Source of the DNA: Gnetum montanum
Lineage: Eukaryota > Streptophyta > Gnetopsida > Gnetales > Gnetaceae
NCBI GenBank assembly: GCA_015680685.1
Contig: MNCI01000071.1
Span: forward strand, 250,564-314,563
Direction: 5' to 3'
DNA: 64,000 bases
The notes under the pieces were generated by a model that was given only the letters and a program-made list of their open reading frames with translations, was not told the origin of the DNA and searched no databases. Below are positions 22,378-34,430 of this stretch, in pieces (within the stretch, counting starts at the first letter, position 1; each line of letters begins with the position of its first letter). A program made the position numbers and the translations under genes.

Positions 22378-23941
22378 TGAAACACCACTAATTTTGTCCT
22401 AGCACTTTCAGATAAGAATCAAGCTAAGTCATGCTGCTGCCCAACATGAGTACAACGTGACCAAACTTGGAGGCCTCCGAAACAGCCCCTGATGGCCCAT
22501 GATTCAACAAGCAAGGTCCCCCCGGGGCCCACAAGCAACTGCACCAACTTCCAACATCCAGAATTAAAGGTTTCAGGTTCAAAATATTTGGTTTTGACTA
22601 AGTACGCTTTAGTTACTTTTTCAGACGCTGCACAACGTAAGGATCAGCGTCACCAACTTTTGGAGCCCTGAAATTGAGCACACGGACCCCCCATGACCTT
22701 CACCAAGGTCTCCAATAGCTCCCAGCCTCTAGAAAATCAAGATTAGGGCCTCAAATATGCCATTTTGACTTGGTGACGCTGGGGTTACTTTTTTAGATGC
22801 TGCTCAACGTAAAGATTAGCGTCACCAATTTTTAGAGCCCCAAAACTGAGCCAAAATGACTTGATTTTAAGGGTGTAAGTCATCCTCAAGGTTCACTATT
22901 GATAACTATGGTTCCCAGCCTTCAAAAATTCTAGATTTCAGCCCAAAATTGCAAGTTTTGGAGGTCACATTGCAGGTCACACTGCAAGTCACGCTGGATG
23001 CTAGACCAGCGAGGCAATGTTAATCCTTATTGATTTTCTTTTTCAAGAAATCTGTAAAATGGCAAAGGGATAAGAAAGCCCATGCAGAATCAGGCCAAAT
23101 ATTCAGCAAAAAAAAGAAATATAATTTTTCCAAGTGAGCCAGATTTGGAGCTAATATTTTAAATTTTTTAAATTTTTTTATTGCTTGAGGGCTTGTATTT
23201 CTAATTTGTATTTTTTTATGGGCTTGAATGATCCACAAATTGTAAAATACATTGAACCTGGTCAAAGAAAACCCTAGCCAAACCCTAGCCCAACCCTATA
23301 AATACCCTATCAATTCACACACAAAAAGGAGGAGGCAAGAGAAGCAAAGCAAAAGTAGCAAGAGAGAAGGGAGAGGAAGAGGCAAAGATTGGAGAGATTG
23401 GAAATTCTGAAGGAGGATTGAACTTGCAATCCTTGGGCACTTGGCACATCCGATTTTTGTCTTCGAAGTTCTTCTCACATTCATCCCATTTCATCGTCGC
23501 ATCATTGTATCATATCTTTCCAGGACTAGGTGTTTGACTTGTCATTCACACTTGTGCAACTACGCTTTGACCGGTGCACATTTTTTTTAAAAAAATATAA
23601 TACAGTTTCATTATTGCCTCCCATTTACATTGTTTAGTTCTGTTTATGTTTTACAAATATAACTTTGTTTATGCTTCATTCATAATTCAGTACGCTTTAT
23701 TTACATTTCGTATCGCCGTTTGCAATCCGTTTACATCTCGTTTACGATAACCCCAGCACTAGCCGTAGCTTACGCTTGGGGAAGTCCTTGGTTGATTTGT
23801 GTGGAAACCATCCAAGGCACTCTGCCTTCGTTTACTTTTCCAGCTTGCCCTCGGGCGAAGGCAGGGTCAGCTATGGCTGCCCAATGATCTCTCTGTGTTT
23901 GTTTCCCTTCCAGCCTTAAGCCGACGATTTAGGTTAGTACA
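22378..23941 (+). repeat. Element C 3' LTR
   Basis: 1564 bp, nearly identical to 15051-16622, with scattered changes that are mainly transitions. It lacks about 20 bp between GAAATTGAG repeats and has an extra 14-bp copy of a GGTCACACTGCA-like unit near 22970. The U3 inverted arms are perfect here: GACGCTG and CAGCGTC, 14 bp apart (22622-22650). TATA box near 23295. Ends TTAGTACA. Confidence 0.9.
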
Positions 23942-25791
23942 ATTGGGTCTTTAGTTATGTCACAAGGATGATCATGCCTCTTACAAGCCCCTTTAGATAG
24001 TTTCTTATGTTGTGTATGGTCATATTTAAAAAAAATTTCTAGAAGCTTAGAGGGCTTCATAGACAACCTTATATACTTAGCCTATCCTGCTACCCAAAGT
24101 TTGGTCTTGGTTGACTTGGAGAGTAGGAGGTGGATGGTTGGGATAGGTCAAAAGATGTGTTACGTTATGGTGATTCCCATCTCTTTCCTTGTTTTGATTC
24201 TTTTTCCACTATGGCCATAGTGGTATGTTCTTACTTGGTTTTATCCCTATCCCTCCTTGTGTATTGGTTTTTGTATGCCACGTAGGTTGGATTGTTGCTA
24301 ACCTCAACTCTCTCCTTACTGTTCTTAGTTTGTGAGAAGGCTTGGCTTGGTGACTAAGGCTCTAGAAAGTAAAGTTTAAATTTAATAAAGTTATTTATTT
24401 CTTCCTTGTAGATGACTAAGAGGTGGCTTTTAGAGATAGGCTCTAGAATATCATTGGGCATTAAATTCCATCTTTGAATGAATCTTTTGATTGGTTCAAG
24501 TGGCCCTTGATTAACCTTTATCAATTGGTCCAACATGGCATCTAGCTTCAAGTTGTATCAGAAGTAGTTGATAAAATGGTTAATCATATCCTTAAGGGAA
24601 GAGATGGAACCTCTAGGTAAAGTTTGGTACTAATATAGAGCCTTAACCTTGAAAGAAATGAGAAAAATCTATAGTATGATATGAGGCCAAGCTTGTAAAA
24701 GGAGGCATTCAAAGTGGAAGGTGATTAGATATGCATTGGGGTCCCATTCACCATTGTATTTAGTGAAGCATGGTACGGGCATGTTGAAGGGTAAGGTCAT
24801 TTGAGACATAGTAGGAATTATATGATCATCTTGGTAAAATTCTAGAAGTTGACCATCTAAGTTATACTAGCCTTAAGTTCTCACAACTTTTTGGTAAGGT
24901 CTTGGATCATTTGAAAGGCATGATCCAAGCCTTGGGACATCCTTGTGGGCTATACTACTTGTATTGATGGTTGAGGAGAGACTTATGAAGCTTGAGGTTG
25001 TACAATTAATGTTGGCATATTGGGAAGAGGTCATGTGGCCACCATCATAAGTGGGTTAAACAACAAAATATATTTTTGATTTGGGACTTATGGGATTAAG
25101 GGGATGAAAAAACTATGAGAGGATTATATTACTTTGGATCCCAATGAGGGTACCACTAATATGACAAAGGGAGATGGTAAGATAGAAGTCATTGGGGATG
25201 GGTGAATGGAGTGAGGTTATGTGACAATAGGAATCAATGAGAATGATGGAGGTGGATTGAGGCATGTATTGTGCTTGATGTGTGGCAATCATGGGTGTAG
25301 ACTCAAACATGGTAGAATGGAAAGGTGGGGAATTAGGCTAAGGGACTTTTCCCATAGATGAGGTAAGAGACCTGAAGTTGGGTGTAGTTGTTTATGGAGT
25401 CAAAAATTGGAAAAGACTCCCAATGAAGGTGTTTGGCTCTATTTCAGTCTCAAACTTATCATGCTCTTGGTGTTCCTCTAAGCTAATTCCATCAATAAAC
25501 TCATCGACCTCTATGAGTTGTATAAGAATTTATGCATGAAAATCAATGTGGAGGATTTGGTCATGTATTCTTTCCCATCCTGATGTGTGATTTCAAATTG
25601 ATGCTTAGTGTTAGATTCAAAGTGTAGTATTAAGAGACCTACTTGTATCTTGGCATAGAAAAAGCTGTAGAACTCCTCATTAATGATTGCAAACTTTGGG
25701 TTCTTACCCCTTTGCCTAGTGATTGTCTTCATTTTATGCCTGTAGGGTCTTTCAAGTCATAAACATGAATTGCATCTTGGCTAGAGGCCAT
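23942..25791 (-). pseudogene. Element G gag, first block
   Basis: It begins MASSQDAIHVYDLKDP at 25791 on the minus strand. A long linker with few recognisable motifs follows. The gag capsid-like domain reads FTKYNGEWDPNAYLITF, then LLQAWPHIIL, then GPLEPIKRFIQRW (24790-24460), matching LTKYNRETDPKAHLITF, LLQAWPHAIL and APLEPVQKFIQRW of element D. Next comes NNPTYVAYKNQYTRRDRDK (about 24300), matching HDPAYLAFKNQHTKKDKEK. Several frameshifts and stops. The left edge is the target duplication of element C. Confidence 0.85.
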
Positions 25792-26997
25792 GTATGTGAG
25801 GTCTAGAGGTAGAATGGGTGACCCATGAAAAGAAATTAAATGGTATCAACCAAACCAAGCTGGGCCAACAAAAACTAAGCTAGGATTTGAAAAGCTAAGT
25901 AATTTTTGAAAAATTAAAAGAAAAATAAAACCAAACTTACTATAGTTTTTATGTTGGGATCTAAAAAATTCCAGCACTTGTGAAAATTTAAGTATGAAAA
26001 AAGAGGGTTATTTGCAATATATTAGGTTTTGGAAAGATACGCTAGTATTTTCCAAAGAATATGGTCATGATAAAATAGTAAGTTTTGGTTTACTTTTTTT
26101 AAGGGGTGTTTGTGTACTTTTTCTTTATGGAAATGACTTTGGAATTTGTTGTGCAACCAAGAAAAATGTTATATTTCAAAAGATACACTGAGTATCTTAA
26201 AAAGTAACTCTAGGATTTGTGTGGTGATGAAAAATGTAATTTTTCCACCATAACTACACTAGGTATTTTGGCAGAGGGGGCAAAAGATGGGGGTGTTTAA
26301 TTTAATTTCTAATTAATTAAACAAAGATTCAATTAAGTGGAATTACCAAAGGTGTAAGGGAGGTATGGCTATAGAATAGTTGTAAACTACAACTACAGGT
26401 TGCAATGGCAGGGGCATGTCCTGTACATGAAAAATATAATAGTTTTTTGTGTTGGTAAAAATCAGTTATGCTGGCTTTACCAGTAGTGGCTATCCTAGAG
26501 GGGGCCAAAGAAGGTAAGAAATCCATAATTCTTTTACTCACTTGCACTATTTTCTATTTTTCCCCTCTTGGCCAAAACAATGTTTGTATTTGAACATGTG
26601 GGTGTAAAATTTTATTTTTTTCAATGGCCACATTGATGCTGTGAGAAGGACCAATGCTCACTTTGCTAAAAAATTTCATAGTAGGTGGGTTTGGATGGTT
26701 GTGGTGAAGCAACGCTAGCCTTTGGCACACACAAAGGTAGGTTTTAACTAGGATAAATGGCAAGTTTTTTTAGCACCCTCTTTGGATTTAAAAAGTCTAA
26801 CAACTATTGTGAATTTTCTACTAACACCTAAACCACATGTAGCTACTATGCTACATATCAATGGTAGAAAAAGGATAGAAAAATAAATAGTAATGTTGAA
26901 CTTGATGGTAGATTTCTTTTATAGGTATTTTAGATTCAAAGTTACAAATATTAGCTACAAAAATGACAAGTTAAATCAAGTGAAGAACTTGCGCAGA
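25792..26997 (-). other. Element G leader (no gene seen)
   Basis: Between primer binding site and gag start there are about 1.2 kb of AT-rich sequence with only short ORFs of no recognisable family (for example 25994-26191 plus, 26329-26547 minus). It is longer than the 0.56-kb leader of element D. Confidence 0.55.
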
Positions 26998-27016
26998 GGT
27001 CCTCTTTCTAGTACTA
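26998..27016 (-). other. Element G primer binding site (decayed)
   Basis: On the minus strand it reads TAGTACTAGAAAGAGGACC. This aligns ungapped with TGGCGCTAGAAGGAGGGCC of elements C and D. All five differences are G-to-A or C-to-T. Confidence 0.75.
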
Positions 27017-27027
27017 GAAAATTTTAG

Positions 27028-28393
27028 TGACTAGAAATTTTTGTCGCTAGAAAATTAAAAATCCTAAGTAGAAAAGGTTTAAACCTGGATCCCAAGGACC
27101 TCTAAAAATAGGATCCAAGGTGCCCTAGATGGTCTTGTTGATCACCCAAGAACTTACAAAGTGTAATATGGGTGATAAAAATAAAATGCAATGTAGATAT
27201 GACTTAAAATGTATGCATAGAATAATATAAAATTATGCTAATTTCCATAATAAATAGAACTATAAAATTTATTACAATAAATATTAAAAAGAAAGAAAAG
27301 TTTATGATGTGTATAAATGGTGCCTGGATGGAAAGGATGCATTACAATAGGGCTTTAGAGTCTATTGAAGTTGGTAGCTTTGGACAACATAGTCAGCTCC
27401 ATGATGTAGATCCTCCACAACTTCTGAAACTACAACACTTTACTAGCCCCTTCTCCAAATCTATAGCAATGGTGGTATAGGGGGTGAGATGTGTGAAGAA
27501 TTTTGGGCCACAAGGAAGATCCATGCTGGGAGTCTTGATGCCTAGGTTTCTTAACATTGCCACAAAAATTTCATACAATCTCAATGGTTGAACAATGGTC
27601 AAAAAGGTTGTCAATTACACACTGAGAATGCTCCAAATTCCTTCTATTTGCAATGAATTATCAAAGCTATGAAATGGCAAATTGATGGAATCTTAAATAA
27701 TTGTGAAACCTTTTCATGGTGTTCAAGCTTGGCTTATACAGGTTTCATGGCCATAATCTTTGCTACAAATTCCTATCCTAATTGTTGATAGATTGATGTC
27801 ATGTGTAGGTATCCAAATTTAGCATGGTTTCCATTTATAGTAAATATTGATACCTCCAAGGTACCAAATCCATTCTAGATACTAAAAATAGTAAATAGAA
27901 ATTTTATCCATGCTAGCCTTCCAAGAGCAATGTTGAGCTTGTAGGAGCCATGCTGGGTTACATGGGTAACACTGGAATGTAGGATCAATGTTGAGGTTGT
28001 TGGGGCCACACTGGATTTGCTCAACCAACACTGAGGTTGCAAGAGCCACACTGAGGCTACAAGAGCAACCCCCCAACACTGAACATAGGTTACTCCAGCC
28101 TAGCAAAGGTCATACCCCCCACAAAGCCCATGAAAATGAAATTTTGATAGTCCAAAAGTCATTTTTGACCCCCCAAGCCTGAATATAAACATAATATGAC
28201 TTTTTTCACTTGGGGATTAAGGCTATGACCACTTTTGAGGCATTTTTTCAGCCCCAAAAGCTAAGGTATGTGAAATTGCATCTCATTGATTACAATCTCC
28301 ATAGTTTATAATGAAATTTTAGCCTCAAGTTTCATGGAGTGAAAGTTACAATGCCAAAAAGATTGCAACGTGTGTTTCCTTGGTGGTGTTTCA
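27028..28393 (-). repeat. Element G 5' LTR
   Basis: The LTR begins TGAAACACCACC at 28393, the same start as the LTRs of C and D, and ends TAGTCA at 27028, about 11 bp before the primer binding site; 1366 bp. Beyond the termini it shares little sequence with C or D. U3 contains a 20-bp tandem array (27925-28063). The right boundary is firm, the left one less so. Confidence 0.7.
27925..28063. repeat. 20-bp minisatellite in U3 of element G LTR, about seven units
   Basis: Units such as GAGCCACACTGAGGCTACAA, with variants CCAACACTGAGGTTGCAA and CAATGTTGAGGTTG, repeat about every 20 bp. Their position upstream of the body of the LTR matches the motif arrays of other LTRs in this window. Confidence 0.75.
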
Positions 28394-29935
28394 TGTAGCA
28401 TGTGTTTTATATATATAAATTATGAGATCAACAATAGAAAGCTAGTATATAAACAAAGACATGAAAGTGATAGAAATATCGAAAAGCTCAAAGACATAAA
28501 ATTTTATTCCATGATCAAATTTGATCTCTCAAGTACTTGTAATCATGAAATTTAATTTTCTAATAAAACGTTCCATAAAGTAGATCTAGGCATTGGAGCT
28601 CTCCAAAATTAAACTAATCATATAAAGAACATGAAAATTTTAAGCTTACATAAGCAAAAACACACACACATATAAGTACTAAAAATAAAATTAACATAAC
28701 ACAATAATAGCTATCAAGATAAAAGGCTTAAATGCAAGGAAGACTCATTCTTCATCCTTTGAATCAATGTTCTTTGGAATTTTTTCATACTAAAAAATAG
28801 TAGTACCATAAGCACTAGCTTACTCCTCCTCTTTAGAATTCTTAGAATTAGTATCACCTATCCTAGTCTTCCCATCATTTTTAAATTCCTTAATGTTTAA
28901 AGATACATTAATGCTAGCACTATATTCAAAATCATCTATGTTACCTTTCTCTTTTACCTTTTCTATCATCCTCTTTTGACGATAAATATGCTAGGTAGAC
29001 ATATTTTTCATAGCATTCATTATTTTTATCATCTTATTCTATACTAGACTCTTAGATTTATTGTTCTTCTTCTTCTAGCTAGCATATGATGGAGCATGTT
29101 CCTCAATTTCTTTAAGGTTCATACACCTACAATGTAATGCCATCATCAGACATATACTTAGGCACTTCAGCCTTATTATCCAAGATAGGCACATTAGCCT
29201 TTAAAATGAGAGTAGTGATTAAATACTAAATAACAAGTTAATATGATCATGTTCTATTGCATGACCAAACATGGTTTAAAATATTTATTGTGGGCCATTA
29301 AGCCTCTTTTTCTTAGCCATGTAATATATAAAAAACAAGATATATGTATGTACGTCATCATAATAGCCACTTTTGGGCAAGAAATTTATCATAAGGTTGT
29401 CATCAACCAACTTTTACTCTAGCTTAAGGTCTTTACTTTTGATGTTTTGAAGCTAGGTAAAATTGTGGCTACAAAAAAACCTCATCAAATTAAGCTTGTC
29501 TAAAAGAATTTCCATAGCCAGGGAAGTGTTTAAAAATTTGCATGATCACCTAGTGGATGTGGCAAGAACCTCTAAAAATCTTTAACTAGTGAGTATCATT
29601 TTATGTTCTAAAAAAATGAATGTAGCTTCACATTTCTTAGGGCCTGTAGATTGTAATAAAAGAGTTTGACTAGACTAGGGTAGACTATCTTGTAGAGATG
29701 GAAGAGAGGAACCTAGTGTTGGCACTCAAAAGACTTTTATACTTCAAAGAACTACTTAATCTCTAGCAACATCATTCCTCACTTTATCATTACTAGCTTA
29801 GATTTAAATCATTATCATTTCTCCTTATAGCATAAGAAATGAACATCTAAACTTATTTTGGATCACTCAAAAATTGTGTTCCTTTCATATAATAAGACAT
29901 CATAGTCCAACAGTAAGTAGGATGAGGTTATTAGG
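28394..29935. other. Unassigned AT-rich stretch
   Basis: No gene that I can support. On the minus strand scattered fragments look like decayed low-complexity coding sequence, but no family could be recognised. It is the left flank of element E. Confidence 0.4.
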
Positions 29936-30870
29936 TGATAAGCGATGAGGTACCCCTACACTCGACCATACGAATCACAAAGCATTCATGCACAATCTAG
30001 TCGAATTTTGTGGACTTTATCATTTCTAGTGCATTAGTCCTTTAGGAAGAGAAGCTAGCCTTAAGGTCAATTGTTGTCTTCCCAATTATAGTTCTGATGT
30101 TCATTGGTATGATTAAGTGTAACTAAGGCATCTGATTTTTATCATTTTGTGTTTTATAGTTTGGTGCTCAAAATGTAGATAAAAGGAATTGGATTAACTA
30201 GACTAAATTAATTAATTAACTAGAATTTAACTAATCCTAACATAAGCATCTAATCCCACTTTCTGTACATGTCCTAAACCCATGTGTTAGCTACTGGGCA
30301 ACCAAGCACTATGCTAGTGGGCATACCAAGCAATAATGTTTCTTAGATTACCAAGCGAATACATGTTACAATTGAAGCAATTGTACTTATGTGTGTAATC
30401 TATCTGGCTTAATTGCTTCATTAATGTAATAACTAGAAAATATTTAATAACTAATGGAAAATATTTAATAAATAATAAAAACATTGAATGCATAATTAAA
30501 ATAGCTAATCTATCTAAAGTGTTGCAAGGTTTATCAAAAATCTCATCTTTATTGCTACACACATTGTCATGCTCAGGTACAACAATGCTCAAATAAAGAT
30601 CCGTACACTTAATGACTCCTGTTGTGGGCATTCAAGGAAAAATTCTAACTTTGAAATGGAAAAATTGCAAGAGCTTCATTACAACTACAATCTCAAACTA
30701 CCATAAATATGGCTGCACACATGTATTTATAGCCAAAAAACAACACTACATTAATGAGCCCTCATCGATGCATGGTAAGATGTGTCAAATAGGCCTCATT
30801 GATGAGGCCAAGTTGATGAGGTTGCATTGACAAGGCCTCATTAATGTAGCCAACTGAATGTTACTCAACA
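29936..30870 (-). repeat. Element E 3' LTR
   Basis: It starts TGTTGAGTAACATTC at 30870 and ends CTTATCA at 29936, 935 bp. U3 carries GGCCTCATCAATG-type repeats (30760-30860), and a TATA box, TATAAATA, is at 30731-30724. The R signature ATCTTTATTTGAGCA lies near 30600. The adjacent polypurine tract is TGCGGGGGTA (30880-30871). Confidence 0.9.
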
Positions 30871-31116
30871 TACCCCCGCAACTGAATGAAATTTCATCCT
30901 CAAGCTCTTATACAAAATTGGGAAGGTATGGGATTATTTACTGACTTTCTTTAAACAAAACAAACTAACTAACTTGACAAAAAATGGAGTGTTGGGGTGT
31001 ATGGATCAACACATTACAAAGAATAATGGTGTTCAAGAAACAAAATTGAATACCATAACACAACTCTTCAAAACTATATAGCACATTCCTTGATGTTATA
31101 AAGTTGTTGGAGAAGA

Positions 31117-33895
31117 TCAGATGGTCTCAGGCGATGATGGTTCTTGAGCCTCTGAGGGACCATCACTGGCTTCATGCATAGGTCATTGAGGTGGATGTAG
31201 TTGTCTTGCTAGTACTGTATCTTCAAGTGGAAGGAAAAAAGCATCTATTAATGCTTTCATTTTCTCCTTCCTACTTTTGGGATCGTGCATCATCCATGCA
31301 GCCTCACTGATGTGGGTTGAAATGAGCACATCCTAGGAACACGGGATTGCTAGAAATAGCTCCTTTGCATTGACGAACTAGGTAGCAAACTATTTGCATT
31401 CAATGTTGAACACCTTGACAATGTCTTTCAGCTCCTGGTAGTCATTCATTCCTTAGGCTAGGTTCTTAATGATTTATCATTGGCCTCTATACCATGCCCT
31501 AAGAACTTCAAGTTCAGCATTTGCAGTCTCAAGCTTCTACTTGGCATCATTGTGGTGCTTGAACTCTACCTTGTATAATAGATATGAACTAGCCACCTAT
31601 TTTTCTAATTCTAACCATAGTTGTTTAGTAGTCAACATTGCCAAGTTTTCATATCAAAGATTGGCTAACTCCATATATTCCATCATTTTCTCAATTTGCA
31701 ACTCCTTCAAGCAGATCTCCACTTTGTTGTAGGCATCAATCCCATCAATGATGGACTAACACATTTCTCTTCCTTGTTGGAGTTACTAGAGGGCTTAATT
31801 TAGTTTTTCCTTCATCATCTAGATGTGTTTCCCATTAACTTATTTCTATAGACCAACCTTGTCCCTGTAGTGATTTTTCACTTTCTCAAATTTGAGGGCC
31901 TCATTCTTCTAGGTGATGATTTCGAAGGTAGACTTCTAGTGCAAGGCACACACTTTCTCCCTTGATATATTTCGGTTCTCTATGGTCAATCTCCACAATT
32001 TTGTGTTCACACTAGTAAGCTACTCCTACTATTGATGAACGAATTCCTACTTTTGGTCTTTTCGAGCATCAACATTTCATAGGCGATAGTTCTATGTAGT
32101 TAGGGGTTCATTCTCCTAGTGCATCTAGTTCAAGTCCTTCTAAATTGCATATGTTTTAGCTTAAACTATGGACTATTTGCAGATGGCCATTATTTCCTCC
32201 TCCTCAACCTTTTGGAATATTTATAGAAGTTTTTTGAAAGCTTCATCTCTTATTGCTACTGGGTTGAGGATTGTAGGATCTGCAAGTTAGGCACAAAGTT
32301 TGACAACCTTTGTGGCCAGTCATTGGTTTCTTTCTTGGGCTATTCCAGATTGTGCCTCCAAGATAATGCATTTTCCCCTTGTGTTAAGTAGCTTTGACTG
32401 GGTCGTAGTGATGTCCTCTAGAAGATCAAAGATGTCTAAAGTTGATTGCCCAGTTCCCACTAGTTGTTCTAGCAACTTTTCATGTTGGGCTATGTCTAAC
32501 TTCCCACTAACCATGCTTGTAGACATCTATACATCTTAGAATGTAGATACATCTAGTATATATGCCATGGATACATTTAATGCTTCAGCTACATGGTTAG
32601 CCACTACTTCAACTAATGTTTCATGCCCTTGGTGCTGCATCACCAAGATAGTTGCCTTTTCACCTTTCTCCAACCACACTGAGAAAGTGGCATCATTCCT
32701 AGAGATTTTTGGGAATAAATAGTGTTGTGATAATAACATTGTTACCTCCCAAGCATTGGAATCTAACCTTACAAGTAGCTACATTTTTTGGATAGAAAAG
32801 ATTAAACTACCCCTCTCCATCTGGCTAACTATTTTAGCCATGTCATTAAGGTGAATCATTGCTAGTCGATACATAGATGGATCTACCCCACTCGTTATTG
32901 CATGTTTCTCTTATTCACTTAAGAGCTGTTCTTGAATTTTTCACAGGCATTCAATAACTATGCAAGCCTTTAGTATTATTCCTTGAGTGGGTGGTGGTGG
33001 CAACTACTCCTCTTCTTGGATTGTTTATAGTGTTTTATCTTTCATGATCTTTGATCATGAGGCACAGAAAGGGCAAGGTCTTCCTTCCATGTACATTTTC
33101 CCTGAAGTGCTTCTCAATCTCTAAGTAGATTAGCTATGGAAGGTTGATGAGAAATTTTCTGCTTAGAGCGATGTAGGCTTAGGTGGAGAAAGTAGATACC
33201 TTTCTTGGCCTCACTATTGGATTGAGGTGATAGGCTATAATCTTGAAGTAAATTTTCTTTGTTGGTGTGAGTGCACCATACTCCTTATGGTCAACCCCAT
33301 AGCATCATTAGGTCCACTCCCTCTTAGCCTTAGGATCATCTTTTGTGGATAATTTTTCAAGCTATGTTCCAATATTAAGCAACCTAAGTGCCTATGCAAT
33401 AGCTTCTATAGGGTAGGACACTTGAATCACCTTTATTTTGATAATGGACCCATGTACCATTCACGTATTCTAGAAGAGTTATGTCTCTCCCATGTACGAT
33501 TCCCCACAAGATGTGATTACTAGCCACATGGGAGAGGCTTGCAGTTGTGTCTTGACATCCTTTGGAGCTTTTCCCAAAAATGGCCCAAAATTGATCTTTG
33601 AAGAACTAATCTTTGGATCTCTTGGGACCTAATGATGTCTAGGCAAGCTTGAGTCAAAGTGATCTCAAGCCTTGGCATGAGTCTAGGCACTTCTCCTCAT
33701 TGTGATTGTTTCACTTCTTCTTTCAAATTTTTTTTTGATAGATTCAAATTCAAGCTCCTTTTGAAGAGGTCCCATTGCATGGGTTTCTTCTAGTAATTCT
33801 TGGCCATGTTCTTGTTAACCCCTTCTAGCTTTGGGTTGCTTCTCCCATGGTTGCAAGGCTTCTCCTTCCTGTAGGTATTTCTATTTTGTTACCAT
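31117..33895 (-). pseudogene. ORF3 of family 1 (element E)
   Basis: It starts at ATG 33895 (same place as 5456 in element A) and stops with TGA at 31117-31119 after a tail reading EAQEPSSPETI; about 926 codons. Intact patches include the coiled-coil part (32320-32526, reading LDIAQHEKLLEQLVG) and MLLSQHYLFPKISRNDATF (32739-32680). The second half is coiled-coil-rich, the first half holds the helical domain and a Pro-rich hinge. Most stops are TAG/TAA one transition from Gln or Trp. ORF3 lies downstream of pol in the env position. No membrane anchor or signal peptide is apparent. Role unknown. Confidence 0.7.
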
Positions 33896-34342
33896 CAATA
33901 ATCACAATGAGACCATGGATTGGCAATCATTGTGTAACCTTAAAGTACTTAGGGTACCTTTATCTCTTAAGGAGAGTTACACTTTGGCTAAGTTATGATT
34001 ATGGTTGATTTAATTAATCTAATTTTCATTTTATTTATTTCTTATCATTAATAAACCATCTTGAAGGTTGTTGGAAGGGTTAATGTTTGAAAAAATGGAT
34101 GTTTTTATGTTATTAAGGTTATTAACCCTTTGGGAAGCTAGAAAAATTTTCATCAAAAAGCTTAAGTTTTGTAGCCCCCATGATAAAGATCTTACCTCCA
34201 ATAAGTGCAAGGTCGAAAAACAGAGTGATTTGGACAAACAGCTAGGAAGTTATGAGCTCTAGAAGGTCTTGGGCTCTAAAAAATTGCAAAAACTCCCCAT
34301 GTGTTATGAGAAAATGAGAAAAAATTCCTTAGTGTTAGGTGG

Positions 34343-34430
34343 TATATATAGTGTGTACACACTACGTTGAGAAGGCCTCGTCAATGTAGCTATTGACCAC
34401 TATTGACTTCTATTGACTTTAATCAAACTT
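34343..34430 (-). promoter_or_regulatory. Internal promoter upstream of ORF3 (element E)
   Basis: On the minus strand, TACATTGACGAGGCC-type motifs (34430-34370) and AACGTAGTG are followed by a TATA-like CTATATATACC (about 34353-34343). The block sits 450 bp upstream of the ORF3 ATG and mirrors both element A (4925-5016) and the LTR U3. Confidence 0.55.

Larger units (their letters stand above)
15051..23941 (+). mobile_element. Element C: family 2 non-autonomous element with gag-protease only
   Basis: It is a complete insertion with two LTRs, bounded by a perfect 5-bp target duplication ATTGG (15046-15050 and 23942-23946). The internal region (16623-22377) has a primer binding site, a sequencing gap, gag and protease, then arrays of short tandem repeats and a 3' UTR with polypurine tract. 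RT, RNase H and integrase are absent. It would depend on a relative such as element D for enzymes. Plant elements with gag but no pol are known (TR-GAG type). The 972-N gap leaves the gag start unknown. Confidence 0.9.
8965..28393 (-). mobile_element. Element G: family 2 gypsy element, broken by insertions B and C
   Basis: This element reads on the minus strand: LTR (28393-27028), primer binding site (27016-26998), leader, gag start (25791), gag to 23942. It then continues across the insertion of C (15050-15037) and across the insertion of B (9251-8965). Both insertions are framed by short target duplications (ATTGG for C, ATAGA/ATAGC for B), and the gag similarity to elements C and D runs through both breaks. 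Protease, pol and the second LTR were not found in the window. It is the oldest datable insertion in this half. Confidence 0.75.

Noticed and set aside
27030-27060. Plus-strand GTCGCTAGAAAATT as a primer binding site
   Set aside because: It resembles GGCGCTAGAAGG only over nine bases. The minus-strand site at 26998-27016 matches over 19 bases and fits the LTR and gag order.
31117-33895. Calling ORF3 a viral envelope gene
   Set aside because: It sits in env position, but I see no signal peptide, cleavage site or transmembrane anchor; coiled coils dominate.
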